The position numbers and the translations under genes were made by a program. DNA of 18,412 nt, from assembly GCA_009775605.1 (NCBI GenBank), contig VSPV01000039.1, positions 1 through 18,412 of the forward strand, written 5' to 3'. Within the stretch, counting starts at the first letter, position 1; every line of letters starts with the position of its first letter. The notes beneath the pieces were generated by a model. The model saw nothing but the letters and a program-made list of their open reading frames with translations. It did not search any database and had not been told where the DNA came from. Below are positions 1 to 11,700 of the stretch, piece by piece. The stretch is from Paramuribaculum sp. GTDB lineage: Bacteria > Bacteroidota > Bacteroidia > Bacteroidales > Muribaculaceae.

Positions 1-3
1 AAT

Positions 4-79
4 GCGGAAGTAGCTCAGTTGATAGAGCATCAGCCTTCCAAGCTGAGGGTCGCGAGTTTGAGCCTCGTCTTCCGCTCCA
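4..79 (+). tRNA. tRNA-Gly, anticodon TCC
   Basis: The sequence folds as a complete cloverleaf. The acceptor stem is GCGGAAG with CTTCCGC, the D stem GCTC with GAGC, and the anticodon stem TCAGC with GCTGA around loop CTTCCAA (anticodon TCC). The T stem is GCGAG with CTCGT, followed by discriminator T and an encoded CCA. The D loop reads AGTTGATA and the T loop TTTGAGC, so the usual G19 and C56 are A and T. They still form a complementary pair. It lies 8 bases upstream of tRNA-Thr, matching the Gly-Thr-tuf order known from tufB operons of other bacteria. No promoter is visible because the window starts here. Confidence 0.96.
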
Positions 80-87
80 AGAAACAT

Positions 88-162
<75 letters not shown>

Positions 163-175
163 GTAATTATCATTG

Positions 176-215
176 ACGACGGCCCCGATAGTGCACTGCC
201 CTATCGTGGCGTCGT
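176..215 (+). other. Imperfect hairpin in the tRNA-Thr to tuf spacer
   Basis: ACGAC (176-180) pairs with GTCGT (211-215), GCC (182-184) with GGC (208-210), and CGATAG (186-191) with CTATCG (201-206), leaving a 9-base loop. No T-run follows, so it does not look like a terminator. It could mark the RNA processing point between the tRNA part and the tuf mRNA, or be a leader structure of tuf. No Bacteroidetes-type promoter box is seen in this 95-base spacer, which favours cotranscription of the tRNAs and tuf. The pairing is seen; the role is inference. Confidence 0.5.
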
Positions 216-257
216 GATTAAAGAGACATTATCTAACAAACAAATAATAGCAAAATT

Positions 258-1442
258 ATGGCTAAAGAGAAATTCGAAAGAACCAAACCGCATGTCAACA
301 TCGGTACGATTGGCCACGTTGACCACGGCAAAACCACCCTTACCGCCGCTATCACCACCGTGCTTGCAAAGGCCGGCCTTTCAGAGGTAAAGTCGTTTGA
401 CCAGATCGACAACGCTCCCGAGGAAAAAGAGCGCGGTATAACCATCAACACCGCCCACGTAGAATACGAGACCAAGAACCGTCACTACGCTCACGTAGAC
501 TGCCCCGGACACGCTGACTACGTTAAGAACATGGTAACCGGTGCTGCTCAGATGGACGGCGCTATCATCGTGGTTGCTGCAACTGACGGCCCGATGCCCC
601 AGACCCGCGAGCACATCCTTCTCGCCCGCCAGGTGAACGTTCCCCGTATCGTTGTGTTCCTGAACAAGTGCGACATGGTTGACGACGAGGAAATGTTCGA
701 GCTCGTTGAGATGGAAATGCGTGATCTTCTTTCGAGCTACGACTATGATGGCGACAACACCCCCATCATCCGTGGTTCAGCTCTCGGCGCCCTCAATGGC
801 GAGCCCCAGTGGGAAGAGAAAGTTCTCGAGCTCATGGACGCTGTTGACAACTGGATTCCTCTGCCTCCCCGCGATGTTGACAAACCCTTCCTTATGCCTG
901 TTGAGGACGTGTTCTCAATCACCGGCCGCGGTACCGTTGCTACCGGCCGTATCGAGACTGGCGTCGTAAAAGTAGGCGACGAGGTTCAGATCATGGGTCT
1001 TGGCGCAGACATGAAGTCGGTTGTAACCGGCGTAGAGATGTTCCGCAAGCTCCTCGATCAGGGCGAAGCCGGCGACAACGTAGGTCTGCTTCTCCGCGGT
1101 ATCGACAAGAAGGACATCAAGCGTGGTATGGTAATCTGCCATCCCGGTGTTGTTAAGCCCCACGACAAGTTCAAAGCTTCCGTATATATCCTCAAGAAAG
1201 AGGAAGGTGGCCGTCACACTCCGTTCCACAACCACTACCGTCCCCAGTTCTACATCCGTACGCTTGACGTAACCGGTGAGATCACTCTCCCCGAAGGTGT
1301 AGAGATGGTAATGCCCGGTGACCACGTAGAAATCACCGTAAGCCTCATCAACCCCGTGGCTTGCGACAAGGGTCTGCGTTTCGCTATCCGCGAAGGTGGC
1401 CGCACCGTTGGTTCGGGTCAGATCACCGAGATTCTCGAGTAA
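258..1442 (+). CDS. tuf: Translation elongation factor Tu
   Basis: EF-Tu is the cytoplasmic GTPase that carries aminoacyl-tRNA to the ribosomal A site. At 394 residues it has the normal family length. The P-loop GHVDHGKT is at residues 19-26, the switch II motif DCPGHADY near 80, and the guanine-specificity motif NKCD near 136. Domain 2 starts around residue 210, and domain 3 contains the PFHNHYRPQFY segment near 315-325. The start ATG gives the canonical MAKEKFxRTKPHVNIGTIGH terminus, preceded by an A-rich stretch and not a Shine-Dalgarno sequence. It follows tRNA-Gly and tRNA-Thr and precedes tRNA-Trp and secE, an order widely conserved in bacteria. A terminator-like hairpin lies 60 bases downstream. 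No second tuf copy is in the window. Confidence 0.99.
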   Translation: MAKEKFERTKPHVNIGTIGHVDHGKTTLTAAITTVLAKAGLSEVKSFDQIDNAPEEKERGITINTAHVEYETKNRHYAHVDCPGHADYVKNMVTGAAQMDGAIIVVAATDGPMPQTREHILLARQVNVPRIVVFLNKCDMVDDEEMFELVEMEMRDLLSSYDYDGDNTPIIRGSALGALNGEPQWEEKVLELMDAVDNWIPLPPRDVDKPFLMPVEDVFSITGRGTVATGRIETGVVKVGDEVQIMGLGADMKSVVTGVEMFRKLLDQGEAGDNVGLLLRGIDKKDIKRGMVICHPGVVKPHDKFKASVYILKKEEGGRHTPFHNHYRPQFYIRTLDVTGEITLPEGVEMVMPGDHVEITVSLINPVACDKGLRFAIREGGRTVGSGQITEILE

Positions 1443-1464
1443 TACCCTCCATTAACGGAATGTA

Positions 1465-1486
1465 ATTCCGGCCTAAGGGCCGAAAT
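1465..1486 (+). other. Small hairpin just after tuf
   Basis: CGGCC (1469-1473) and GGCCG (1478-1482) pair around loop TAAG. The stem can be extended across one C-A mismatch by ATT (1465-1467) with AAT (1484-1486). No T-run follows. It could protect the 3' end of tuf mRNA or assist the larger hairpin downstream. Only the pairing is supported. Confidence 0.4.
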
Positions 1487-1501
1487 CATACAAATCCACA
1501 G

Positions 1502-1562
1502 ATAAACCGGCGCCACTGCCAAAGGCGCATATCCAGCCGAGGAAACGGCGCCGGTTTATTTT
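1502..1562 (+). terminator. Probable intrinsic terminator between tuf and tRNA-Trp
   Basis: A perfect 13-bp stem joins ATAAACCGGCGCC (1502-1514) to GGCGCCGGTTTAT (1547-1559), and its 3' arm runs into TTTATTTT. The loop is long, 32 bases, with a small GCC-AAA-GGC helix inside. It lies only 5 bases before tRNA-Trp, so it could end tuf transcripts, let some polymerase pass to tRNA-Trp-secE-nusG, or act as a processing site. No separate promoter for tRNA-Trp or secE is recognised in the spacer. Confidence 0.7.
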
Positions 1563-1567
1563 CACAT

Positions 1568-1643
1568 ACAGGACTAGCTCAGTCGGTAGAGCACTGGTCT
1601 CCAAAACCAGGTGTCGGGAGTTCGAGCCTCTCGTCCTGTGCCA
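1568..1643 (+). tRNA. tRNA-Trp, anticodon CCA
   Basis: This is a complete cloverleaf: acceptor stem ACAGGAC with GTCCTGT, D stem GCTC/GAGC with loop AGTCGGTA, anticodon stem CTGGT/ACCAG around CTCCAAA (anticodon CCA), T stem GGGAG/CTCTC with loop TTCGAGC, discriminator G and an encoded CCA. Tryptophan tRNA next to secE-nusG is a common arrangement in bacteria. The secE start codon lies 12 bases after the CCA end, so the tRNA and secE-nusG are very probably one transcript that is later processed. Confidence 0.97.
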
Positions 1644-1655
1644 AGAAAACGAACA

Positions 1656-1856
1656 ATGAAGAAATTAAAATTACTTACGGATATCGAGGAGTCTTACACC
1701 GAGCTACGGTATAAGACTTCGTGGCCTACAAAAACACAGCTGATCAAAAGTGCGATTATCGTAATGATTGCTTCCATTATTATCGCTTTGATAATCCTCT
1801 GCATGGATCAGGTAGTGGAAAGGCTTATGCGTTTCATTTATAGCCTGGGTCAGTAA
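1656..1856 (+). CDS. secE: Preprotein translocase subunit SecE
   Basis: SecE clamps SecY in the inner-membrane SecYEG channel. The 66-residue protein is the short, single-span form usual in bacteria other than Enterobacteriaceae. A cytoplasmic amphipathic part (residues 1-30) carries the conserved TELRYKTSWPT segment. One hydrophobic span follows at about residues 32-50, then a short tail. The reading frame is open further upstream, but that extension would overlap tRNA-Trp, so the ATG at 1656 (MKKLKLL) is chosen. It sits directly before nusG, as in most bacteria. Confidence 0.96.
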   Translation: MKKLKLLTDIEESYTELRYKTSWPTKTQLIKSAIIVMIASIIIALIILCMDQVVERLMRFIYSLGQ

Positions 1857-1891
1857 TCACTCTTTTCCCATCAAAGTAAAAGTCTGCATCA

Positions 1892-2455
1892 ATGGCTGAA
1901 GAAAAAGAAGAAGTAAAGAAGGCATGGTACGTTCTGCGTGCCATTTCCGGTAAGGAAGCCAAGGTAAAGGAGCTTCTGGATGCCCAGATACGCAACACCG
2001 ACCTCGGCAAATACGTCTTCCAGGTCCTGATACCGACGGAAAAGGTGCTTACGGTGCGCGGCGGCAAGAAGGTTGTGAAAGAAAAGAACCTTTACAGCGG
2101 CTACGTATTCATTGAGGCTATTCTCTGCGGCGAAGTTATCTATGAGCTCCGCAACACCACCAATGTGATAGATTTCCTGCGCGGACGCGGCAAGGACGCC
2201 CGTCCCGAGGCACTGCGCGAAAGCGAGGTGCAGCGAATGCTCGGCATGGCCGACGAACTCGTCGACATCACCGAGGATGCAGGCAACACCTATCTGGTGG
2301 GCGATACGGTGAAGGTCACCTTCGGTGCTTTCAACGGATTCACGGGCGAGATAGAGGAAGTAGACCGCGAGAAAAAGAAACTCAAAGTCATGGTCAAGAT
2401 TTTCGGGCGCAAGACTCCGCTCGAACTCGAGAACACGCAGGTAGAGCGAGTGTGA
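1892..2455 (+). CDS. nusG: Transcription termination/antitermination factor NusG
   Basis: NusG binds the RNA polymerase clamp during elongation and links polymerase to Rho or to the ribosome. The 187-residue protein begins its NGN domain with KAWYVLRAISGKEAKV near residues 10-25 and includes LIPTEK near 49. The C-terminal KOW domain starts at VGDTVKVTFGAFNGFTG, about residues 133-149. Bacteroidetes also encode specialised NusG paralogues (UpxY type) beside capsule loci. The position between secE and rplK shows this is the housekeeping copy. It ends in TGA and is followed by a 153-base structured spacer. Confidence 0.97.
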   Translation: MAEEKEEVKKAWYVLRAISGKEAKVKELLDAQIRNTDLGKYVFQVLIPTEKVLTVRGGKKVVKEKNLYSGYVFIEAILCGEVIYELRNTTNVIDFLRGRGKDARPEALRESEVQRMLGMADELVDITEDAGNTYLVGDTVKVTFGAFNGFTGEIEEVDREKKKLKVMVKIFGRKTPLELENTQVERV

Positions 2456-2608
2456 TTCACCCCTCGGCTTCTTTCAGAGCCGGGAGTTCGCGCGCCGTTA
2501 ACGGGGGTTACGACCCGCCAAGGCGAAAGCGGCTTTCCGGACGGAAGAGGAACGGGAAGTGGACCATAACGCGCACATTCAACACCAATATCTAAAATTA
2601 AGATTAAA
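2456..2608 (+). promoter_or_regulatory. GC-rich structured leader upstream of rplK
   Basis: This 153-base spacer is long for the operon and contains several short helices: CGGCT (2465-2469) with AGCCG (2478-2482), CGGG (2502-2505) with CCCG (2514-2517), and a TTTCC/GGAAG hairpin near 2535-2550. Its last 30 bases are A-rich, like other start regions here. In other bacteria ribosomal protein L1 represses the rplK-rplA mRNA by binding a leader that mimics its 23S rRNA site, and this is where such a site would lie. I could not match the L1 site with certainty. No TAnnTTTG promoter box is seen. Confidence 0.4.
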
Positions 2609-3055
2609 ATGGCTAAAGAAATTGCTGGACAAATCAAATTGCAGATTAAGGGTGGAGCAGCAAACCCCTCGCCCCCAGTAGGCCCCGCGCTGGGCTCCAA
2701 GGGCATCAACATCATGGAGTTTTGCAAGCAGTTCAATGCCCGTACCCAGGACAAAGCCGGCAAAGTTCTTCCTGTAGTAATCACCTACTACACCGACAAG
2801 AGCTTTGACTTCGTTGTCAAGACGCCTCCCGTAGCCATCCAGCTTCTTGAAGCAACCAAGCTCAAGAGCGGCTCGGCCCAGCCTAACCGTAACAAGGTAG
2901 GCGAGGTGACCTGGGACCAGGTAAAGACCATAGCAGAGGACAAAATGCCCGATCTGAACTGCTTCACCGTAGAATCAGCAATGCGTATGGTTGCCGGAAC
3001 AGCCAGAAGTATGGGTATCACCGTCAAAGGTACATTCCCCGAAACCACAAAATAA
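2609..3055 (+). CDS. rplK: 50S ribosomal protein L11
   Basis: L11 binds 23S rRNA at the GTPase-associated centre at the base of the L12 stalk and is needed for RelA-type stringent sensing. The 148-residue protein is slightly longer than the usual 141-147. Its N-terminal domain contains the proline-rich PSPPVGPALGSKGINIMEFC (residues 21-40), the thiostrepton-region signature. The C-terminal RNA-binding domain begins near residue 75 and includes the MRMVAGTARSMGITV helix. The A-rich start context suits the phylum. It is followed 16 bases later by rplA, as is universal in this operon. Confidence 0.98.
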   Translation: MAKEIAGQIKLQIKGGAANPSPPVGPALGSKGINIMEFCKQFNARTQDKAGKVLPVVITYYTDKSFDFVVKTPPVAIQLLEATKLKSGSAQPNRNKVGEVTWDQVKTIAEDKMPDLNCFTVESAMRMVAGTARSMGITVKGTFPETTK

Positions 3056-3071
3056 CTTCAATTGAGACATT

Positions 3072-3767
3072 ATGAGTAAACTTACAAAAAATGCGAAGTT
3101 GGCTTTATCGAAGATTGAAGCAGGGAAGGCCTACTCTCTCGCTGAAGCGGCTGAAAAGGTAAAGGAAATCACCTATACCAAATTCGATGCTTCGCTTGAT
3201 ATCGACGTTCGCCTCGGCGTAGATCCCCGTAAAGCTAACCAGATGGTCCGCGGCGTTGTGACGCTGCCCCACGGAACCGGCAAGACTGTAAAAGTACTTG
3301 TGCTCTGCAACCCCGATGCCGAAGCTGCCGCAAAGGCCGCCGGAGCCGACTATGTAGGTCTCGACGAATATATCGAAAAGATCAAAGGCGGCTGGACCGA
3401 CGTCGACATCATCATCACCCAGCCCGCCATCATGGGTAAGATCGGTGCTCTGGGCCGTATCCTCGGTCCCCGCGGCCTGATGCCTAACCCCAAGAGCGGC
3501 ACAGTGACCAACGACGTTGCAAAAGCCGTAGAGGAAGTTAAGAAGGGCAAGATTGACTTCAAGGTTGACAAGAACGGTATCGTTCACTCGTCCATAGGCA
3601 AGGTGAGCTTCACTCCCGAGCAGATGAAAGAGAACGCACGTGAATTCGTCAACACCCTCATCAAGCTCAAACCCGCTACAGCCAAGGGCACCTATATAAA
3701 GAGCATTTATCTTTCGAGCACGATGAGCCCCGGCGTAAAAGTCGACTCTAAGACCATCGATGACTAA
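3072..3767 (+). CDS. rplA: 50S ribosomal protein L1
   Basis: L1 forms the mobile L1 stalk that guides deacylated tRNA out of the E site, and in many bacteria it represses its own operon. The length of 231 residues is typical. The signature ILGPRGLMPNPKSGTVT is near residues 130-146. An N-terminal basic region (MSKLTKNAKLAL) and flanking alpha/beta segments show the two-domain architecture. It is 21 bases upstream of rplJ, which leaves almost no room for a separate L10 leader. Confidence 0.98.
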   Translation: MSKLTKNAKLALSKIEAGKAYSLAEAAEKVKEITYTKFDASLDIDVRLGVDPRKANQMVRGVVTLPHGTGKTVKVLVLCNPDAEAAAKAAGADYVGLDEYIEKIKGGWTDVDIIITQPAIMGKIGALGRILGPRGLMPNPKSGTVTNDVAKAVEEVKKGKIDFKVDKNGIVHSSIGKVSFTPEQMKENAREFVNTLIKLKPATAKGTYIKSIYLSSTMSPGVKVDSKTIDD

Positions 3768-3788
3768 CAGCATTAAACTAAGAGCATC

Positions 3789-4313
3789 ATGAGAAAGGAA
3801 GATAAATCCGTTATTATAGAGAAAATCACCGAAATCCTCAAGGAGTATCCCAATTTCTACCTTGTGGAGACCGCAGGCCTCAACGCCGAGAAGACAAGCG
3901 CTCTTCGCCGTGCCTGCGCCAAAGCCGACGTGAAGCTGATTGTTGTTAAGAACACTCTTCTCCACAAGGCTCTCGAAAACCTCGAAGGTGATTACAGCGA
4001 ACTCTATCCCGCTATGGCCGGTCCCACATCCCTGATGTGCACACAGGTTGCCAACGCTCCTGCAAAGCTTATCAAGGACTTCGTGAAAAAGGACGATACG
4101 CTCCCCGCGCTCAAGGCCGCATACGTTGAAGAAACCATCTATGTAGGCGCCGACCAGCTCGACACCCTTGCCACTATCAAGAGCAAGAACGAACTCATCG
4201 CCGATGTTGTGGCTCTCCTTCAGTCGCCCGCCAAGAATGTTGTTTCCGCTCTCACCAGCGGCGGCACCAAGCTCCATGGCATCCTTGAGACCCTCTCCAA
4301 GAAAGAAGCATAA
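3789..4313 (+). CDS. rplJ: 50S ribosomal protein L10
   Basis: L10 anchors dimers of L7/L12 to the ribosome beside L11. The 174-residue protein has an N-terminal rRNA-binding globular domain, with the characteristic MRKEDKSVIIEKITEIL start and VVKNTLLHKALE near residues 55-66. Its C-terminal helix (VVALLQSPAKNVVSALTSGG onward) binds L12. The length is normal. Rows of alternative frames are open on the other strand, but the family match settles the coding strand. The next gene, 67 bases on, encodes its partner L12. Confidence 0.98.
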   Translation: MRKEDKSVIIEKITEILKEYPNFYLVETAGLNAEKTSALRRACAKADVKLIVVKNTLLHKALENLEGDYSELYPAMAGPTSLMCTQVANAPAKLIKDFVKKDDTLPALKAAYVEETIYVGADQLDTLATIKSKNELIADVVALLQSPAKNVVSALTSGGTKLHGILETLSKKEA

Positions 4314-4380
4314 ACATCATCTCTATCACATCTCCTCAAATTAAATCATTCAAGTCAATAATCAATAAACAAATACTAAA

Positions 4381-4755
4381 ATGGCAGATTTAAAAGCTTT
4401 TGCAGAACAATTAGTTAACCTCTCGGTAAAGGAAGTAAACGAACTTGCTCAGATCCTTAAGGACGAATATGGTATCGAACCCGCCGCTGCCGCTGTAGCA
4501 GTAGCCGCCGGTCCCGCCGCAGGCGCTCCCGCCGCTGAAGAAAAAACTTCGTTCGACGTAGTTCTCAAGTCAGCTGGCGCAAGCAAGCTCAACGTCGTTA
4601 AGGTTGTTAAGGCTCAGACCGGTCTTGGTCTGAAGGAAGCCAAGGAACTCGTTGACGGCGCACCCAGCGTAGTCAAGGAAGGTCTTGCCAAGGCTGAAGC
4701 CGAAGGCCTCAAGAAAGAGCTCGAGGAAGCTGGCGCAGAAGTTGAACTTAAATAA
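4381..4755 (+). CDS. rplL: 50S ribosomal protein L7/L12
   Basis: L12 dimers form the flexible stalk that recruits EF-Tu, EF-G and other translational GTPases. The protein has 124 residues. Residues 1-30 are the dimerisation domain. An alanine/proline/glycine-rich hinge follows at about 35-55. The C-terminal factor-binding domain carries KTSFDVVLKSAGASKLNVVK and the GLGLKEAKELVDGAP motif. The A-rich 67-base spacer before it has no hairpin, and the usually higher expression of L12 could come from its own strong translation start. An attenuator-like hairpin follows the stop codon. Confidence 0.98.
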   Translation: MADLKAFAEQLVNLSVKEVNELAQILKDEYGIEPAAAAVAVAAGPAAGAPAAEEKTSFDVVLKSAGASKLNVVKVVKAQTGLGLKEAKELVDGAPSVVKEGLAKAEAEGLKKELEEAGAEVELK

Positions 4756-4778
4756 TAACGCCTGTTAATCAGGTATAT

Positions 4779-4817
4779 AGGTTAAGTGTGGCCGAAAGGC
4801 ACGCACTTAACCTTTTT
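4779..4817 (+). terminator. Attenuator-like hairpin between rplL and rpoB
   Basis: GGTTAAGTG (4780-4788) pairs with CACTTAACC (4804-4812). The stem continues through a T-G wobble and a G-C pair to GCC (4791-4793) with GGC (4798-4800), capped by a GAAA tetraloop with one bulged A. A TTTTT run follows at 4813-4817. This has all the parts of an intrinsic terminator. Because rpoB and rpoC lie just downstream with no recognisable promoter of their own, partial termination is the likely role. It would lower polymerase subunit output relative to ribosomal proteins, as known for the rplL-rpoB gap in E. coli. Confidence 0.85.
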
Positions 4818-4869
4818 GTGTTATCATTTAAATTCAATTCCTTTTCTCCCACATAATTAGTCTTTTTAG

Positions 4870-8682
<3,813 letters not shown>

Positions 8683-8715
8683 TCTCTCTTTCAATTTTTT
8701 CAAAAACCCTCCATA

Positions 8716-11700
8716 ATGGCTTTTAGAAAAGAAAACTCCATAAAATCCGGCTTCTCCAAAATCACCATCGGCCTGGCATCGCCCGAGGAAATCCTCGAGA
8801 TGTCGAGCGGCGAGGTGCTGAAGCCCGAAACCATCAACTACCGCACCTACAAGCCCGAGCGCGACGGTCTGTTCTGCGAGCGCATTTTCGGTCCCGTGAA
8901 GGACTACGAGTGCCACTGCGGAAAGTACAAGCGCATCCGCTACAAGGGCATCACCTGCGACCGTTGCGGCGTGGACGTCACCGAGAAGAAGGTGCGCCGC
9001 GAGCGCATGGGACATATCAATCTCGTGGTGCCTGTGGCCCACATCTGGTATTTCCGTTCGCTCCCCAACAAGATAGGCTATCTGCTGGGTCTTCCCTCGA
9101 AGAAGCTCGACGCCGTGATATATTATGAGAAATATATCGTGATACAGCCCGGAGCCGCCGAGAATGTGCAGCGCATGGACCTGCTCACCGAGGAGGAATA
9201 CTTCGAGGTTATCGACAAGCTCCCCAAGGAAAACCAGCTCCTGCCCGACGACGACCCCAACAAGTTTATAGCCAAGATGGGCGCAGAGGCCATCTACGAC
9301 CTTCTCACGGATCTGGATCTCGACTCTCTGTCGTATCAGCTCCGCGACCAGGCCGACAAGGACGGCTCTCAGCAGCGCAAGACCGAGGCTCTGAAGCGCC
9401 TTCAGGTGGTTGAGTCGTTCCGCGCCTCGCGCGAGCGCAACAAACCCGAATGGATGATACTCAAGGCCGTGCCGGTGATTCCGCCGGAACTGCGCCCGCT
9501 CGTTCCGCTTGACGGCGGCCGTTTCGCCACCAGCGACCTCAACGACCTCTACCGCCGCGTGATTATCCGCAACAACCGTCTGAAACGACTCATAGAGATC
9601 AAGGCTCCCGAAGTGATTCTCCGCAACGAGAAGCGCATGCTCCAGGAAGCCGTGGACTCGCTGCTTGACAACTCACGCAAGTCGTCGGCCGTGAAGTCAG
9701 AGGCCAACCGCCCGCTCAAATCGCTCTCCGACTCGCTCAAGGGCAAGCAGGGCCGTTTCCGTCAGAACCTTCTCGGTAAGCGTGTGGACTACTCCGCACG
9801 TTCGGTAATCGTGGTAGGTCCCGAACTTAAAATGCATGAATGCGGTCTGCCCAAAAACATGGCGGCCGAACTCTATAAGCCTTTCGTAATCCGCAAGCTC
9901 CTGGAGCGCGGCATCGTCAAGACCGTGAAATCGGCCAAAAAGATCGTTGACCGCAAGGAACCCGTGGTATGGGACATTCTGGAGTACGTGATGAAAGGCC
10001 ATCCCGTGCTGCTCAACCGAGCCCCGACACTTCACCGTCTCGGTATCCAGGCATTCCAGCCCAAGATGATTGAAGGAAAGGCAATCCAGCTTCACCCCCT
10101 CGCATGTACGGCGTTCAACGCCGACTTCGACGGTGACCAGATGGCCGTTCACCTTCCCCTTGGCAACGAGGCCGTGCTCGAGGCCCAGATGCTCATGCTC
10201 GGCGCCCACAACATCCTCAACCCCGCCAACGGATCGCCTATCACCGTTCCCTCGCAGGACATGGTGCTCGGTCTCTACTACATCACCAAGCTCCGCAAGG
10301 GCGACAAGGGCGAAGGCCTGAAATTCTACGGCCCCGAAGAGGCCCAGATTGCCTACAACGAGGGCCGCGTGACGCTTCATGCTCCCGTTTCGGTGATGGT
10401 CAAGGACGTTGACGAGAACGGCAACCCCATAGAGCACCTCGTGGAGAACACCTCTGTGGGCCGCGTGCTGGTCAACCAGTATGTGCCCGAAGAGATTGGC
10501 TACGTCAACGAGATTCTTTCCAAGAAATCGCTCCGCAACATCATCTCCAAGGTTATCAAGAAATGCGGTATCCCGCGTTCGGCACAGTTCCTCGACGATA
10601 TCAAGAACCTTGGATATTACATGGCATTCAAGGGCGGTATCTCCTTCAACCTGGGCGACGTTATCATCCCCAAGGAAAAAGAGGAATACGTGCGCGAAGG
10701 CTACGAGCAGGTGCAGGAAGTGCTCAACAACTACGCCATGGGCTTCATCACCAACAACGAGCGCTACAACCAGATAATCGACATCTGGACACACGTGAAC
10801 GCCCGTCTGGCCGATACGCTCATGAAGCAGATTTCGGCCGACCAGCAGGGCTTCAACCCTGTGTTCATGATGCTTGACTCGGGTGCCCGTGGTTCAAAGG
10901 ACCAGATCCGTCAGCTTTCCGGTATGCGCGGCCTTATGGCCAAGCCTCAGAAGAGCGGCGCCGAAGGCGGTCAGATTATCGAGAACCCTATTCTCGCCAA
11001 CTTCAAGGAGGGTCTGAGCGTGCTCGAATACTTCATCTCCACCCACGGTGCCCGCAAGGGTCTTGCCGACACCGCGCTCAAGACAGCCGACGCCGGTTAT
11101 CTTACCCGTCGTCTGGTCGACGTGGCCCACGACGTAATCATCAACGAAGAGGACTGCGGAACCCTGCGCGGACTCGTCTGCAAGGAAATCAAGAACAACG
11201 ACGAAGTTGTGGCATCGCTCGGAGAGCGAATACTCGGCCGCGTTTCAGTCCATGATATCGTTGACCCCGTGAGCGGCGAAATCATAGTTGCCGCCGGCGA
11301 GGAAATCAACGACGCTGCCGCCGACCGCATCGACAAGTCGCCTATCGAGTCGGTTGAAATCCGCTCGGTGCTCACCTGCGAGAGCAAGAAGGGCGTATGC
11401 GCCAAGTGCTACGGCCGCAACCTTGCCAACAACCGCCTGGTTCAGAAAGGCGAGGCTGTGGGCGTGATTGCAGCGCAGTCCATCGGCGAGCCCGGTACAC
11501 AGCTTACCCTCCGTACATTCCACGTGGGTGGTGTGGCATCCAACATCGCCGCCGTCAACTCAATCGTGTCGCGTTACGACGGTATCCTCGAAATCGACGA
11601 GCTCCGTACCGTGACCACCGATGAAGTCGACGCCAAGGGCCGCAAGGTGGAGGTTGTCATCGGCCGTCTGGCTGAAATGCGTATCCTCGACCCCAACACC

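Noticed and set aside
1611..1655. Longer secE start inside tRNA-Trp
   Set aside because: It would code through the 3' half of the tRNA. The ATG at 1656 gives a normal SecE beginning.
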